NCBI RefSeq assembly: GCF_012932375.1
Contig: NZ_JAAIIG010000004.1
Span: forward strand, 124,001-188,000
Source: Bifidobacterium olomucense
GTDB lineage: Bacteria; Actinomycetota; Actinomycetes; Actinomycetales; Bifidobacteriaceae
Length of the DNA: 64,000 bases
Reading direction: 5' to 3'
Shown here: positions 1 to 9,092 of the stretch, in pieces
How positions within the stretch are numbered: the first letter of the stretch is position 1
Layout of the letters: every line of letters begins with the position of its first letter
Program-made: the position numbers and the translations under genes
Notes under the pieces: generated by a model
Told to the model about the DNA's origin: nothing
Database searches by the model: none
Seen by the model: the letters and a program-made list of their open reading frames with translations, nothing else

Positions 1-1127
1 CTTCGATCAACCAATGGGGTGCTTTGGCCGCGGAGCTCGGTGGAGAAGACGTGACCGTGACCTCCATTGTGAACACCACCAACGTGGACGCTCATGATTT
101 CGAACCGAAGACTTCGGATGTGGCGAAACTCTCCAAAGCGCAAATCGTAGTCGCCAATGGTGCAGGATACGATTCATGGGCCACCAAATCGTTGACCTCG
201 TCGTCGAACATAGTTTCCGCGGCCTCCGTAATGGGTGCGGTAGAGGGAGACAATCCACATCTGTGGTTCTCCAAAGACGCGCGCGTCGGCATGGCGGAAG
301 CCCTTACCGATGCATTCAGCAAGACGTTGCCCAGCAAAAAAGCAGAGTTCAAGAAACGTCTCAAGCTTTGGAAACAGTCTGAGCAGTCTATGGAAGACTG
401 GGCGGACGACTTCATGAAAAGCCATACCGATCTTGCCTATGCCGCCACCGAACCCGTGGCATATTATCTGATGGCCGACCTCGGATTCAAGGACTCCACT
501 CCCAAAGGATATGCGCAGTCCACCGCCTCGGGCGGAGAAGCCGCTCCAGCTGATCTGCAGTCGTTCCAAAAGATCATCGAAGACCGAGACATCGATCTGC
601 TCATCAACAACACGCAAGCCGCCAACGAGGCGACCAATCTCATCACCGGCACCGCAGGACGCTCCGAGGTTCCGGTGGTGAAGGTGTCCGAACAGATGCC
701 GTCCGACTCCAAGACCTTGGATGCGTGGATCAACCAAATCATCAACAGCATTGTCGACGCCGTCGATCCGGACTATGGCTGCGACACCGATCAGGACGAC
801 GAGTCCGCGGACGGAACAGACTCCGACAACGCCGATAAGACTGCGGACGGCGATGACGAGTCCGGGTCTTCGTCCGACGCCGGCGACACCGGCAGCACCG
901 ACGAGAAATCCAACGACAGCGCTTCAACAGAATCGGATTCCTCCGACGGCAACGACGACAAGGCCTATCAAGGCATAACCTATATCCGCGAATGCAAATC
1001 CTCATCGACGAATACGTCCACCGATGAGAACGGCGGCGACAGCACAAGCGACGACGGCTCGGGTACCGGCGCCGGCAAGGATGACGCCCAATCCTCCGGC
1101 GAAGACCAGCCCGATCCAGGCAAATAG
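1..1127 (+). CDS. Metal (zinc-type) ABC transporter substrate-binding protein, 5' partial
   Basis: The reading frame is open to the window edge (first whole codon at base 3, reading SINQWGALAAELGGEDV), so the signal peptide and true start lie upstream. The protein belongs to the ZnuA/TroA cluster A-I family, extracytoplasmic binding proteins that pass Zn or Mn to an ABC importer. Visible ligand candidates are the His in NVDAHDFEP and the His in DNPHLWF, at the usual spacing for this fold. After the solute-binding domain comes a tail of roughly 115 residues that is almost entirely Asp/Ser/Glu/Gly with two Cys. It replaces the His-rich loop common in ZnuA and could be a low-affinity metal trap or wall spacer. 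The ATPase and permease genes follow on the same strand. Metal specificity is inferred from family and from the Zur-like box downstream. Confidence 0.9.
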   Translation, partial: SINQWGALAAELGGEDVTVTSIVNTTNVDAHDFEPKTSDVAKLSKAQIVVANGAGYDSWATKSLTSSSNIVSAASVMGAVEGDNPHLWFSKDARVGMAEALTDAFSKTLPSKKAEFKKRLKLWKQSEQSMEDWADDFMKSHTDLAYAATEPVAYYLMADLGFKDSTPKGYAQSTASGGEAAPADLQSFQKIIEDRDIDLLINNTQAANEATNLITGTAGRSEVPVVKVSEQMPSDSKTLDAWINQIINSIVDAVDPDYGCDTDQDDESADGTDSDNADKTADGDDESGSSSDAGDTGSTDEKSNDSASTESDSSDGNDDKAYQGITYIRECKSSSTNTSTDENGGDSTSDDGSGTGAGKDDAQSSGEDQPDPGK

Positions 1128-1290
1128 CCGAGTGCCGGGAATATCATCGGAGCTCGGCGCCGCACAACCGGCAACCGAGGTGAGAGACCGAGAGACAATG
1201 CTCGTTGTCTGTCCACCCGATTCCGCTGCAGCAACATCGCGTGGGCAAAACATGTTCGATGTGTTCGTCTGCGCGGGGACAACACACTAT

Positions 1291-1305
1291 TGAGAACGAT
1301 TGTCA
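1291..1305 (+). promoter_or_regulatory. Candidate Zur operator inside the zinc transporter locus
   Basis: The sequence TGAGAACGATTGTCA is a palindrome of form TGAnAAnnnTTnTCA. It matches the actinobacterial Zur-type box TGAAAATGATTTTCA, recalled from family knowledge, at 12 of 15 positions. It lies 24 bases before the ATPase start and 163 bases after the binding-protein stop, so the ATPase and permease may have their own zinc-responsive promoter. No convincing -10/-35 pair at normal spacing is visible around it. Confidence 0.6.
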
Positions 1306-1329
1306 GCATCATTTGGCACAATCGCGCAT

Positions 1330-2193
1330 ATGAGCAAATCCGATTGCATCGTGTTCCACGATGCCGCTGTACGACGCGGCGAACGCATCATCTGGCAGCA
1401 TGGCACATTCTCCATCCCCTCAGGGTCGGTGACCGCAATCGTAGGCACCAACGGCACCGGCAAAACAACCATGATGAAAGCCGAGCTGGGGCTGCTTCCT
1501 CTGGCCGCCGGATCGTTGACCGTTTTGGGCAAACCCGCCGGAAGCATGAACCATCAAATCGGATACGTGCCGCAAAGCTATGCCTCGGACATCGATTCCA
1601 ACCTCACTGCCGAACAATCAGTATTGCTGGGCCTGACCGGCACCCGTTTCGGCATTCATATGATCACCAAGGCGCAACGAGCCAAGGCTCGCGAAGCGAT
1701 GGAATTCACAGGCATCGCAGACAAGGCCAAATACCGTCTTTCGGAGCTGTCCGGCGGTCTGCGCCAACGTGTGGCCATCGCACAGGCGCTGGTATGCGAT
1801 CCCAAGCTGCTCATGCTGGATGAGCCACTGGCCAACCTTGATCTGGCCAGTCAACGCTCCACCGTTCACGTGCTCGCCAAACTCAATCAAGAACTCGGCA
1901 TGACCATTCAGGTGGTAGCCCACGATCTCAATATGCTGTTGCCGATCCTGACCGGCGCGGTATACCTGCTGGACGGTCATCCGCACTACGCGGACATGGG
2001 GAAGGTACTCGACTCCGATCTGCTGACGCATCTCTACGGCACGCAGGTGCAAGTAGTCACCACCCCTCAAGGTGACATGTTCGTCACGCCCACACCAGAC
2101 GAGCCGCGAAACCAGACACAGGACATGCATTCCGCAGACGAAGTGGCGCAGATGCATCACCACGTCCATGCCAGTACAAACTCCGATCGGTAA
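1330..2193 (+). CDS. Metal ABC transporter ATP-binding protein (ZnuC-like)
   Basis: This is a 287-residue ABC ATPase that would energise uptake of zinc or a related metal. Walker A is GTNGTGKT (39-46), the signature is LSGGL (140-144) and Walker B is LLMLDEP (160-166); the Q-loop sits in GYVPQSYA. The C-terminal tail is His-rich (MHSADEVAQMHHHVHAS), which fits a metal-handling role. I chose the ATG at 1330 because the core begins directly after it. An in-frame TTG at 1300 would run through the Zur-like box. No strong ribosome binding site precedes 1330. The permease follows 36 bases later on the same strand. Confidence 0.9.
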   Translation: MSKSDCIVFHDAAVRRGERIIWQHGTFSIPSGSVTAIVGTNGTGKTTMMKAELGLLPLAAGSLTVLGKPAGSMNHQIGYVPQSYASDIDSNLTAEQSVLLGLTGTRFGIHMITKAQRAKAREAMEFTGIADKAKYRLSELSGGLRQRVAIAQALVCDPKLLMLDEPLANLDLASQRSTVHVLAKLNQELGMTIQVVAHDLNMLLPILTGAVYLLDGHPHYADMGKVLDSDLLTHLYGTQVQVVTTPQGDMFVTPTPDEPRNQTQDMHSADEVAQMHHHVHASTNSDR

Positions 2194-2229
2194 ACGTCGC
2201 CGAGCAGATATCAACGTAAGGGAAATCTT

Positions 2230-3066
2230 ATGAATACCATCGATTTTTCGTTTGATCCCGAATGGATGGATACGCTGACGGCTCCGTTCATGGCCAATGC
2301 CTTCGCAGCCGGCTTGTTCATCGCGTTGGCGGCCGGCGTTATGGGATATTTCACCATCGCGCGTCATTCCACGTTCGCGGCACATGCGCTGGCGCATATC
2401 GGTCTGCCAGGAGCCACCGGCGCAGTACTGCTGGGAGTGCCGGTCTCGTTGGGCATGGGCGCATTCGCATTAGGCGGGGCACTCGTTATCGGCGCATTGG
2501 GCAAACGCGTCTCCGAGCGCGAAATCGCCACCGGCACCGTATTGGCTTTCGCCACCGGCCTGGGTCTGTTCTTCGCGCGTCTGTCCAGTTCCGCATCACA
2601 GCAAATGCAATCGATCCTCTTCGGTTCGATTCTGACCATAACCACCGATCAGATCATCGGCTTCGCTGTCTTTGATGCGCTGCTGTTGGTTCTTCTCGCG
2701 GTGATCTACCGTCCGTTGCTGTTCAGTTCGCTCGACGAACAGGTGGCACAGGCCAAAGGTGTACCGATTGGTCTGATGAACGTGGCGTTTATGGCCATTA
2801 TGGCCGGAGTGATCACCATCGCGGTGCCGGCCGTCGGCACGCTGCTGATTTTCGCTCTGGTAATCACTCCGGCAGCAACCGCCAATATTCTCGCAGGCTC
2901 TCCGTTCAAAGCCATGGTGATCGCAAGCGTCCTCTGTCTGACCTCAATCTGGCTGGGACTGGTGCTTTCCGCGATGTTCCCCGCTCCCCCGAGCTTCATC
3001 ATCGTGACGTTGTCCACCCTGTTCTGGGCAATCGCCAAGGGCGTCAACACTCTGAAGACTCGTTAA
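2230..3066 (+). CDS. Metal ABC transporter permease (ZnuB-like)
   Basis: This 278-residue integral membrane protein of the ABC-3 family has about eight hydrophobic segments. It forms the membrane channel that works with the upstream ATPase and binding protein. The motif region AVGTLLIFALVITPAATA near residue 200 is typical of ABC-3 permeases. The start is supported by AAGGGA about 6 bases before the ATG. It is the last gene of the importer cluster, and the next gene, ispF, converges on it with a 21-base gap and no clear terminator hairpin. Confidence 0.9.
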   Translation: MNTIDFSFDPEWMDTLTAPFMANAFAAGLFIALAAGVMGYFTIARHSTFAAHALAHIGLPGATGAVLLGVPVSLGMGAFALGGALVIGALGKRVSEREIATGTVLAFATGLGLFFARLSSSASQQMQSILFGSILTITTDQIIGFAVFDALLLVLLAVIYRPLLFSSLDEQVAQAKGVPIGLMNVAFMAIMAGVITIAVPAVGTLLIFALVITPAATANILAGSPFKAMVIASVLCLTSIWLGLVLSAMFPAPPSFIIVTLSTLFWAIAKGVNTLKTR

Positions 3067-3087
3067 GCCGCCACATGCCACTGCCCG

Positions 3088-3633
3088 TTACTGTCGGACG
3101 ACCAATGCGTTGGCAATAGCGGCAATGCCCTCACCGCTGCCGGTGAATCCCATATGATCGGTGGTGGTGGCGGTCAGCGAGACGCGGCATCCAACCGCCG
3201 TGGAAAGTACAGTCTCGGCTTGCGCGCGACGGGTGCCGATTTTCGGGCGATTGCCGACAATGACGACGGAGGCGGAAACCGGCTTATACCCGTTGGCCGT
3301 CAGATACGCCGTCGTCTCCTTGAGCATATCCGCGCCATGCATACCGGCGCCATGAGCATCCGCGCCTACGCCGAACAACGACCCGATATCCCCAAGCCCG
3401 GCGGCGGCAAGCAACGCGTCAATCAATGCATGGGCGGCGACATCACCATCGGAATCCCCCTCGATGCCTTCATAATGTGAGGCTTGCAAAGGATCTGTGT
3501 CCTCAGGCACCGGCCAGAGCAATCCAGCCAGCCAAAGCGGACGTCCCGTACCGGCAGTCGCAAAGCGATGCGCATCGAATCCCTGACCGATCATCATATT
3601 GACGATATCGGCTTCTGCCGCATCAAGATTCAT
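3088..3633 (-). CDS. ispF: 2-C-methyl-D-erythritol 2,4-cyclodiphosphate synthase
   Basis: This is the MEP-pathway enzyme that cyclises CDP-methylerythritol 2-phosphate for isoprenoid synthesis. The divalent-metal ligands are visible as GFDAHRF (Asp20, His22) and His68 in DGDVAAHALIDALL. The C-terminus has the usual TTTDHMGFTGSGEGIAA. I chose the start at 3633 (MNLDAAEAD) because AAGGAA lies 8 bases upstream; this gives 181 residues, slightly longer than the usual 155-165 because of a short N-terminal extension. It lies downstream of carD on the same strand. A terminator hairpin separates the two, so it probably has its own promoter or depends on read-through. Confidence 0.94.
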   Translation of the reverse strand: MNLDAAEADIVNMMIGQGFDAHRFATAGTGRPLWLAGLLWPVPEDTDPLQASHYEGIEGDSDGDVAAHALIDALLAAAGLGDIGSLFGVGADAHGAGMHGADMLKETTAYLTANGYKPVSASVVIVGNRPKIGTRRAQAETVLSTAVGCRVSLTATTTDHMGFTGSGEGIAAIANALVVRQ

Positions 3634-3681
3634 GACGAGTTCCTTCCAGTACAGACGCGAACACGGTACAGCAGGCATAAA

Positions 3682-3720
3682 TAGAAAGGCCCCGGTCACC
3701 GTCTCCGATGAACCGAGGCC
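3682..3720 (-). terminator. Rho-independent terminator after carD
   Basis: On the minus strand, GGCCTCGGT pairs with ACCGGGGCC (plus-strand arms 3688-3696 and 3712-3720, one G-U pair). TTTCTATTT follows. It lies just after the carD stop and before ispF. Confidence 0.75.
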
Positions 3721-3726
3721 CATACA

Positions 3727-4320
3727 TCACTTCTTCTTGGATTTCTTCTGCGCCTCAACACGAGCCAGAGTATCAGGGGCCGCCTCTTCCGGCTCGGCAG
3801 TGTGATGCTTTTCATCACCTGGCTGAGCGGGCTCATACCCCAGATTCACATCAAGCAGCCGCTGAGCCTCAGTCTCGTCGATCTTCTCCGACAATGCGAT
3901 CTCCGAGGTAAGAATGGCGCGGGCCTTGGTCAGCATACGCTTCTCTCCGGCGGACAGACCGTGTTCATCCACATCACGCTGCGCAAGATCCCTCACCACT
4001 TCGGCAATTTTGTTGACATCGCCCGTGGCAATCTTCTCGACGTTCAGCTTATACCGGCGAGACCAGTTCATTTCCTTTTCGATGATCGGCGTGCGCAGAA
4101 TCTCAAATACCTTGGCCACTTCCGAAGCGGAGACAATATCTCGTACACCTACTTTTTTGGCGTTATCCACCGGGACATTGATCACCAAACCGTCGGATGA
4201 AAGCACCGATAGCTGCAGGTATTCGCGCGTCACACCTTTGACAGTCCGCTCGGTGATGGCCTCCACCTTCGCTGCTCCATGACGTGGATAGACGACCATA
4301 TCGCCGACTTTGTAAGACAT
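3727..4320 (-). CDS. carD: CarD-family RNA polymerase-binding transcription regulator
   Basis: CarD proteins bind the RNA polymerase beta subunit and stabilise open complexes, particularly at rRNA promoters, and are usually essential in actinobacteria. The 197-residue protein begins [22 protein letters not shown], the Tudor-like RNAP-interacting domain. A helical DNA-binding domain follows ([18 protein letters not shown] onward). The C-terminus is a charged tail ending in KKSKKK, longer than in mycobacterial CarD. GGAGGG directly precedes the chosen ATG. The 176-base gap to glgB is divergent and must hold both promoters. Confidence 0.93.
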   Translation of the reverse strand: MSYKVGDMVVYPRHGAAKVEAITERTVKGVTREYLQLSVLSSDGLVINVPVDNAKKVGVRDIVSASEVAKVFEILRTPIIEKEMNWSRRYKLNVEKIATGDVNKIAEVVRDLAQRDVDEHGLSAGEKRMLTKARAILTSEIALSEKIDETEAQRLLDVNLGYEPAQPGDEKHHTAEPEEAAPDTLARVEAQKKSKKK

Positions 4321-4496
4321 GTACCCTCCGAGAACTGTTCGGCTTACACACAAAAACTCGATTGATTATGCCATGAGGCCAAGACCTCGCCATTGAGAGC
4401 GCTCACAGACCGGCAACACGCCGTAAGTGGCTCAAATTCGCCATTTTTTGAGCGACAATACGGCATTTTCCACTCGACGCACGTAGACTTTGGGAC

Positions 4497-6749
4497 ATGG
4501 CTAAAGAAACGAAGATCAAGGAAGATACCGTCACCGCGCCTGTCGCCCAAAGCGAACTTGACGCGGTCAGCAACGCTGAGTTCTACAATCCCCATGCGGT
4601 ACTCGGCGGGCATCTCGGCACCGGCAAGTATGCGGACACCGCCACCATTCGAGTGCTCCGTCCGCTGGCCAAGTCGGTGACCGTCATCACCCAGGATGGC
4701 GAATATGCGATGACTCACGAACACAACGGCGTGTTTGTTACCACCGTTCCCGCCGCCGGCACCAAGAAGGAACCGACCATTCCGGACTATCGCGTCCGCA
4801 CCGAGTGGGAGGACGGCGAAGTGCTCGTCGAAGACGATCCCTACCGCTATCTGCCCACGCTCGGCGACATGGACACCTACCTGTTCGGTGAAGGACGTCA
4901 TGAGAAGCTTTGGGAGGCTCTTGGCGCACATGTGCTGCGCTTCGACGATCCGATGGGCGGAGCCGATGGCACGCCCGGCGAACAGGTCACGGGCACCGCT
5001 TTCTCCGTATGGGCGCCAAACGCCCATGCCGTACGCGTGGTCGGCAACTTCAACGCGTGGGACGGCCGACGTCACGCCATGCGAGCCTTGGGGTCCTCCG
5101 GCGTATGGGAGATCTTCATCCCCGGCGTCGGAGCAGGCGAAGCATACAAGTTCCAGATTCTCAACGCCAATTATGTGTGGGAGATGAAGGCCGATCCGAT
5201 GGAACGCCAGCACGAGGTTCCGCCGAACACCGCTTCCATCGTCACCGAATCCACCTATGAGTGGGGTGACGACGCATGGATGCAGCATCGTCGTGCGACC
5301 AACCCGCACGATGGCCCCGTCGCCATCTACGAGGTCCATGCCGGCAGCTGGCGCAAGGGCCTGACCTACCGCGAACTGGCCACCGAGCTGGTGGACTACG
5401 TCAAGCAGGAAGGTTTCACGCACGTCGAGTTCATGCCGCTGGCCCAGCACCCGTTCTCCGGCTCTTGGGGCTATCAGGTCACCGGTTATTATGCGGTGGA
5501 CTCTCGCCTCGGCTCCCCCGACGACTTCCGCTATCTGGTGGATCAGCTCCATCAGGCCGGCATCGGCGTGATCATGGACTGGGTGCCCGCCCACTTCCCG
5601 AAGGATGCTTTCGCTCTCGGCCGGTTCGACGGAACCCCGTTGTACGAGGATCCCGACCCGTTGCGTGGTGAACACCCGGATTGGGGCACCTACGTGTTCA
5701 ACTTCGGCCGTCGCGAGGTGCGCAACTTCCTCGTGGCCAACGCCCTGTTCTGGCTTGAGGATCTGCATATCGACGCGTTGCGCGTAGACGCCGTCAGCTC
5801 CATGCTCTACCTCGACTACAGCCGCGAGCCCGGCCAGTGGAGGCCGAACATCTACGGCGGACGCGAGAACCTGGAAGCCATCGACTTCCTCAAGGAAGCC
5901 ACCGCCACAGCGTACAAGAACAACCCGGGCATCATGATGATCGCCGAGGAATCCACCGCATGGCCGGGCATCACCGCCCCCACCTCCGCCGGCGGCATCG
6001 GTTTCGGCTTGAAGTGGAACATGGGTTGGATGCACGATACGCTGCAGTATCTGCACGAGGAACCCATCAACCGCAAATGGCATCATGGTGAGATCACCTT
6101 CTCCATGGTGTATGCCTACTCCGAACATTACGTGCTGCCGATCAGCCATGACGAGGTCGTGTACGGCAAGGGATCCGTATATGGCAAGATGCCTGGCAAC
6201 GGCTGGCAGAAGTTGGCGGGGGTCCGCTCCCTGTTCGGATACCAGTGGGCCCATCCGGGCAAGAAACTCTCGTTCATGGGCAACGAGCTAGCCCAATGGG
6301 GCGAGTGGAACCACGACGCCTCTATCGACTGGGATTGCCTGAACTGGGAGGAACATCGCCAGATCCAGAAGTATGTGGCCGACCTCAACGCCTTCTACAA
6401 GGCCAATCCGGCCCTGTGGAGCCAAGACTTCGACCCAGCCGGATTCGAATGGCTTACGAGCGATGACGCCGATCACAATACGCTGAGTTTCCTGCGCATC
6501 GGCGCCAAGGGTGAAACCTTGGCCGTGGTGGTCAATTTCTCCGGTGAAGCTTGGTCCGACTATCAAGTGGCGCTGCCCACCGGCGGTAAGTGGACCGAAG
6601 TATTCACTTCCGACGACGCCGCATACGGCGGATCGGACATCCACAACGGCACGTTCGAGGCGGTTGAGGGCGAATACCATTCACGCCCGTTCTCCGCGAA
6701 GATCACCGTTCCAGCACTTGGAGTTGTATTCTTGAAGCCAGAAGACTGA
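4497..6749 (+). CDS. glgB: 1,4-alpha-glucan branching enzyme
   Basis: The enzyme makes alpha-1,6 branches in glycogen. The 750-residue protein has an N-terminal extension and CBM48 domain ([19 protein letters not shown]), a GH13 barrel and a C-terminal beta domain. Catalytic residues are visible at the spacing of the E. coli enzyme: nucleophile Asp431 (ALRVDAV), acid/base Glu484 (MIAEES) and Asp552 ([10 protein letters not shown]). The ATG at 4497 has no clear Shine-Dalgarno sequence. TAGACT, 7 bases before the ATG, could be a -10 giving a nearly leaderless mRNA, but no good -35 is seen. The response-regulator gene follows 28 bases later. Confidence 0.96.
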   Translation: MAKETKIKEDTVTAPVAQSELDAVSNAEFYNPHAVLGGHLGTGKYADTATIRVLRPLAKSVTVITQDGEYAMTHEHNGVFVTTVPAAGTKKEPTIPDYRVRTEWEDGEVLVEDDPYRYLPTLGDMDTYLFGEGRHEKLWEALGAHVLRFDDPMGGADGTPGEQVTGTAFSVWAPNAHAVRVVGNFNAWDGRRHAMRALGSSGVWEIFIPGVGAGEAYKFQILNANYVWEMKADPMERQHEVPPNTASIVTESTYEWGDDAWMQHRRATNPHDGPVAIYEVHAGSWRKGLTYRELATELVDYVKQEGFTHVEFMPLAQHPFSGSWGYQVTGYYAVDSRLGSPDDFRYLVDQLHQAGIGVIMDWVPAHFPKDAFALGRFDGTPLYEDPDPLRGEHPDWGTYVFNFGRREVRNFLVANALFWLEDLHIDALRVDAVSSMLYLDYSREPGQWRPNIYGGRENLEAIDFLKEATATAYKNNPGIMMIAEESTAWPGITAPTSAGGIGFGLKWNMGWMHDTLQYLHEEPINRKWHHGEITFSMVYAYSEHYVLPISHDEVVYGKGSVYGKMPGNGWQKLAGVRSLFGYQWAHPGKKLSFMGNELAQWGEWNHDASIDWDCLNWEEHRQIQKYVADLNAFYKANPALWSQDFDPAGFEWLTSDDADHNTLSFLRIGAKGETLAVVVNFSGEAWSDYQVALPTGGKWTEVFTSDDAAYGGSDIHNGTFEAVEGEYHSRPFSAKITVPALGVVFLKPED

Positions 6750-6777
6750 ACAGGTCAAGGCTGAAAGGTAACTTTTT

Positions 6778-7500
6778 ATGCTCAATACCACAGCGCGTCA
6801 GAACACAGCGCCGCGCACGGTGCTGGTGGTCGAGGATGAGCCTACGCTCGCCACAGCCATCGCCCAGCGCATCACCGCCGAAGGCTGGACGGCACGCGTA
6901 GCCGGAGATGGTGCGTCCGCCGTCCAGGCTGCCGCACAGCTGCGCCCTGATCTGGTAATCATGGACATCATGTTGCCGGTGATGGACGGGCTTGAAGCCA
7001 CCAAGCGCATCGTCGCCGAAAGGCCTGTGCCGGTGCTGATTCTCACCGCACGCGACGACGAGGCCGATAAGGTTATCGGCCTCGGAGCCGGCGCAGATGA
7101 CTATATGACCAAGCCGTTCTCCATGCGTGAGCTCATCGCCCGTTGCAAGGCGTTGTTGCGCCGCGTGGAGCGAGCCAAGGTCATAGCCAAGAACTCCGAG
7201 AACGAGAAGATTCTCGATTTCGGTTCCATGGTCATCGACCCTGCTCAGCGTATCGTCACCATGAATGGCGAACAAGTGCATCTGACCCCCACCGAATTTG
7301 ATCTGCTGGCCACTTTGGCACGTAGGCCAAAATCCGTGCTCACCAGGGAAAAACTGCTCGAAGAGGTATGGGACTGGGTGGATGCCTCCGGCACCCGCAC
7401 GGTGGACAGTCATGTCAAAGCACTGCGTCATAAACTCGGTGCCGATACGATTCGTACCGTGCATGGTGTCGGGTACGCCTTCGAGCCGCCGGCCGCATGA
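6778..7500 (+). CDS. OmpR/PhoB-family response regulator
   Basis: This 240-residue DNA-binding response regulator pairs with the histidine kinase that overlaps its stop codon. The receiver domain has the acidic pair Glu19/Asp20 (VVEDE), phospho-acceptor Asp63 (VIMDIMLP) and Lys112 (YMTKPF). The C-terminal half is a winged-helix Trans_reg_C domain (LTPTEFDLLATLARRPKSV through KLGADTIRTVHGVGYAFEP). AAAGG lies about 10 bases before the ATG. It may share a transcript with glgB, although nothing in the sequence shows that it regulates glycogen genes. Confidence 0.94.
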   Translation: MLNTTARQNTAPRTVLVVEDEPTLATAIAQRITAEGWTARVAGDGASAVQAAAQLRPDLVIMDIMLPVMDGLEATKRIVAERPVPVLILTARDDEADKVIGLGAGADDYMTKPFSMRELIARCKALLRRVERAKVIAKNSENEKILDFGSMVIDPAQRIVTMNGEQVHLTPTEFDLLATLARRPKSVLTREKLLEEVWDWVDASGTRTVDSHVKALRHKLGADTIRTVHGVGYAFEPPAA

Positions 7501-8567
7501 GCAAGCAGCAGCCCAAACCCCGGCTTGACACCGTCAAAAGACGTGTCAAGCCGGTCGATTTTTTCTCCTCGCTCAAACTTGAATTGAGCGCTCTGATTGT
7601 AGTAGCCACCGCCATAGCGTTCGCCATGTGTTGGTTCCTGCTGAAATTCGGATGGTCCGGTTGGATCGCCATGCCGTTGACGCTAATCGTGGCTTTGGGC
7701 ATCACTTACTTCTTCTCCCGAGGTATCACCGCTCCCCTGCGCCAGATGCGGGACGTGGCCGAAGCTATGGCCGAAGGCGATTACACCGTACGTGTAGACA
7801 TCGATCAGGACCGTCATGATGAGGTCGGCCAGCTCGCCCGTTCCTTCAACGCAATGGCCGGAGAACTTGAACATGCCGACAAGATGCGTTTGGACATGAT
7901 CGCCAACGTCAGCCACGAGCTACGCACCCCGGTCTCCGCCCTACAAGCCATGGTGGAAAATATGGCCGACGGCGTCACCGAGCCGACACCGGCTAATCTG
8001 GAGAGTATTCTCACCCAGACCCAGCGGCTTTCCGACCTCATCGCGTTTCTGCTTGATCTGAGCCGCATGGAAGCCGGTGCCGCAAGTCTGAACATCGAAC
8101 AGTTCAACTTCGCCGAATTCCTCGATGAGACCGTGGAACCCCTGGAAATAGCCGACGGAGGACACGCTCATGACATCCATCTGGAGGTTCCCGGCAACAT
8201 CATGATGGAAGGTGATCAGGATCGACTTCGCCAGCTGTTCACCAATATCATCGCCAACGCACTCAAACACTCCGCCGATGGGACGACGGTTCTCATCGAA
8301 GCCCATGAAGAAGCTGACTACGGTACCGTCGTGACCAATGTCGTCAATTTCGGTTCGCAAATCGCTCCTGCCGATCGGTCGAACATCTTCCGACGTTTTG
8401 TCACCGGCAAAGCCGGCCCGGGCACGGAATCCGGAGGCACGGGACTGGGACTGTCCATTGCACGCTGGGCCGCACAACTGCACGGAGGCACTGTCCGCGT
8501 GGTGGACGATGAACGAGGAGCCGACTTCGAAATCACACTGCCGAAATATCATATTTCGGCATCATAG
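7497..8567 (+). CDS. Sensor histidine kinase
   Basis: This 356-residue kinase overlaps the response-regulator stop by four bases (ATGA), implying coupled translation. Two hydrophobic segments (about 30-50 and 54-75) are separated by a very short loop, so there is essentially no external sensor domain and it may sense within the membrane. A HAMP domain follows (about 76-128), then the dimerisation box SHELRTPVSAL with His140, then a HATPase with an N-box (LFTNIIANALKHS), RRFVTGKAGPGTESGG and GTGLGLSIA. The signal is unknown. Confidence 0.93.
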   Translation: MSKQQPKPRLDTVKRRVKPVDFFSSLKLELSALIVVATAIAFAMCWFLLKFGWSGWIAMPLTLIVALGITYFFSRGITAPLRQMRDVAEAMAEGDYTVRVDIDQDRHDEVGQLARSFNAMAGELEHADKMRLDMIANVSHELRTPVSALQAMVENMADGVTEPTPANLESILTQTQRLSDLIAFLLDLSRMEAGAASLNIEQFNFAEFLDETVEPLEIADGGHAHDIHLEVPGNIMMEGDQDRLRQLFTNIIANALKHSADGTTVLIEAHEEADYGTVVTNVVNFGSQIAPADRSNIFRRFVTGKAGPGTESGGTGLGLSIARWAAQLHGGTVRVVDDERGADFEITLPKYHISAS

Positions 8568-8616
8568 CGACGCCTCTTTTTGCCGCCTCATAACAATGTG
8601 ACATTATCTGTTGTTG

Positions 8617-8668
8617 CACCTCCTCCTACAATATTCGAACATATGTACTAATATTGTAGGAGGAGGTG
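8617..8668 (+). promoter_or_regulatory. 52-bp palindrome with a LexA-like box at its centre, masking the ribosome binding site
   Basis: The 19-base left arm (8617-8635) is the exact reverse complement of the right arm (8650-8668). The 14-base centre is a LexA-like box. The right arm contains AGGAGGAGG, the ribosome binding site for the ATG at 8676. The left arm contains TACAAT (8627-8632), a 5/6 match to the -10 consensus, with a weak TTATCT 17 bases upstream. A transcript starting near 8639 would lack the left arm and leave the ribosome binding site free. Read-through RNA from the kinase gene would carry both arms and hide it. Confidence 0.7.
8636..8649 (+). promoter_or_regulatory. Candidate LexA (SOS) box of the UmuD-like gene
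   Basis: CGAACATATGTACT matches the actinobacterial/Gram-positive LexA pattern CGAAC-N4-GTTCG at 8 of 10 fixed positions. With its flanks it shares an 18-base core, ATATTCGAACAYATGTAC, with the box upstream of nadK-recN (56189-56202). It would overlap the transcription start predicted from TACAAT. Confidence 0.65.
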
Positions 8669-8675
8669 AGCACTC

Positions 8676-9092
8676 ATGAACGAATCGGCATCCGCGGCAC
8701 AGCCTCAACATGCCATGACGTCCCACACCACGGACCACACGTTGTATCTGATGCAGATGGCCGGAGATTCCATGATGAACGCCGGCATCCGCAATGGTGA
8801 TCTGCTCATTGTGGATAAGTCCGCAACCGCTCATCATGGCGATATCGTGGCCGTAGTATTAGATGGCGAGATCGCCATTAAACGTCTGGCCGTCACACCA
8901 CACACCACACTGTTGTGCGCCGATAATCCCTGTTTTGCCGATTATGCAATGCCCGATGGCGCGACCCCAACGATCTGGGGTACAGTCACCGATGTCATTC
9001 ACCCGTTGCAATCGTCATCGTATCGGGGCACCACGGCATCCGCCAGCACTACCGCTCCCAGCACATTGACACCCTGCCGCCGCAGCGCATAG
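8676..9092 (+). CDS. UmuD-like S24-family (LexA fold) serine peptidase
   Basis: The 138-residue protein is a LexA/UmuD-type S24 domain. It has the nucleophile Ser32 in MAGDSMMNAGI, GDLLIVDKS, and the general-base Lys69 in EIAIKRL. The Ser-Lys spacing of 37 equals that of UmuD (Ser60/Lys97). There is no DNA-binding domain. No obvious Ala-Gly or Cys-Gly self-cleavage site lies in the short N-terminal arm, so it may not self-process in the usual way. The last ~30 residues are low-complexity Ser/Thr and overlap comF on the opposite strand. AGGAGGAGG is a very strong ribosome binding site. A LexA-like box supports SOS induction. No umuC/dinB gene lies nearby. Confidence 0.82.
   Translation: MNESASAAQPQHAMTSHTTDHTLYLMQMAGDSMMNAGIRNGDLLIVDKSATAHHGDIVAVVLDGEIAIKRLAVTPHTTLLCADNPCFADYAMPDGATPTIWGTVTDVIHPLQSSSYRGTTASASTTAPSTLTPCRRSA

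Noticed and set aside
1250..1273. ATGTTCGATGTGTTCG as a LexA box
   Set aside because: The two GTTCG half-sites are in direct rather than inverted orientation.
4344..6254. 636-codon minus-strand ORF opposite glgB
   Set aside because: Shadow of glgB with no ribosome binding site and no recognisable motif; glgB has all catalytic residues.
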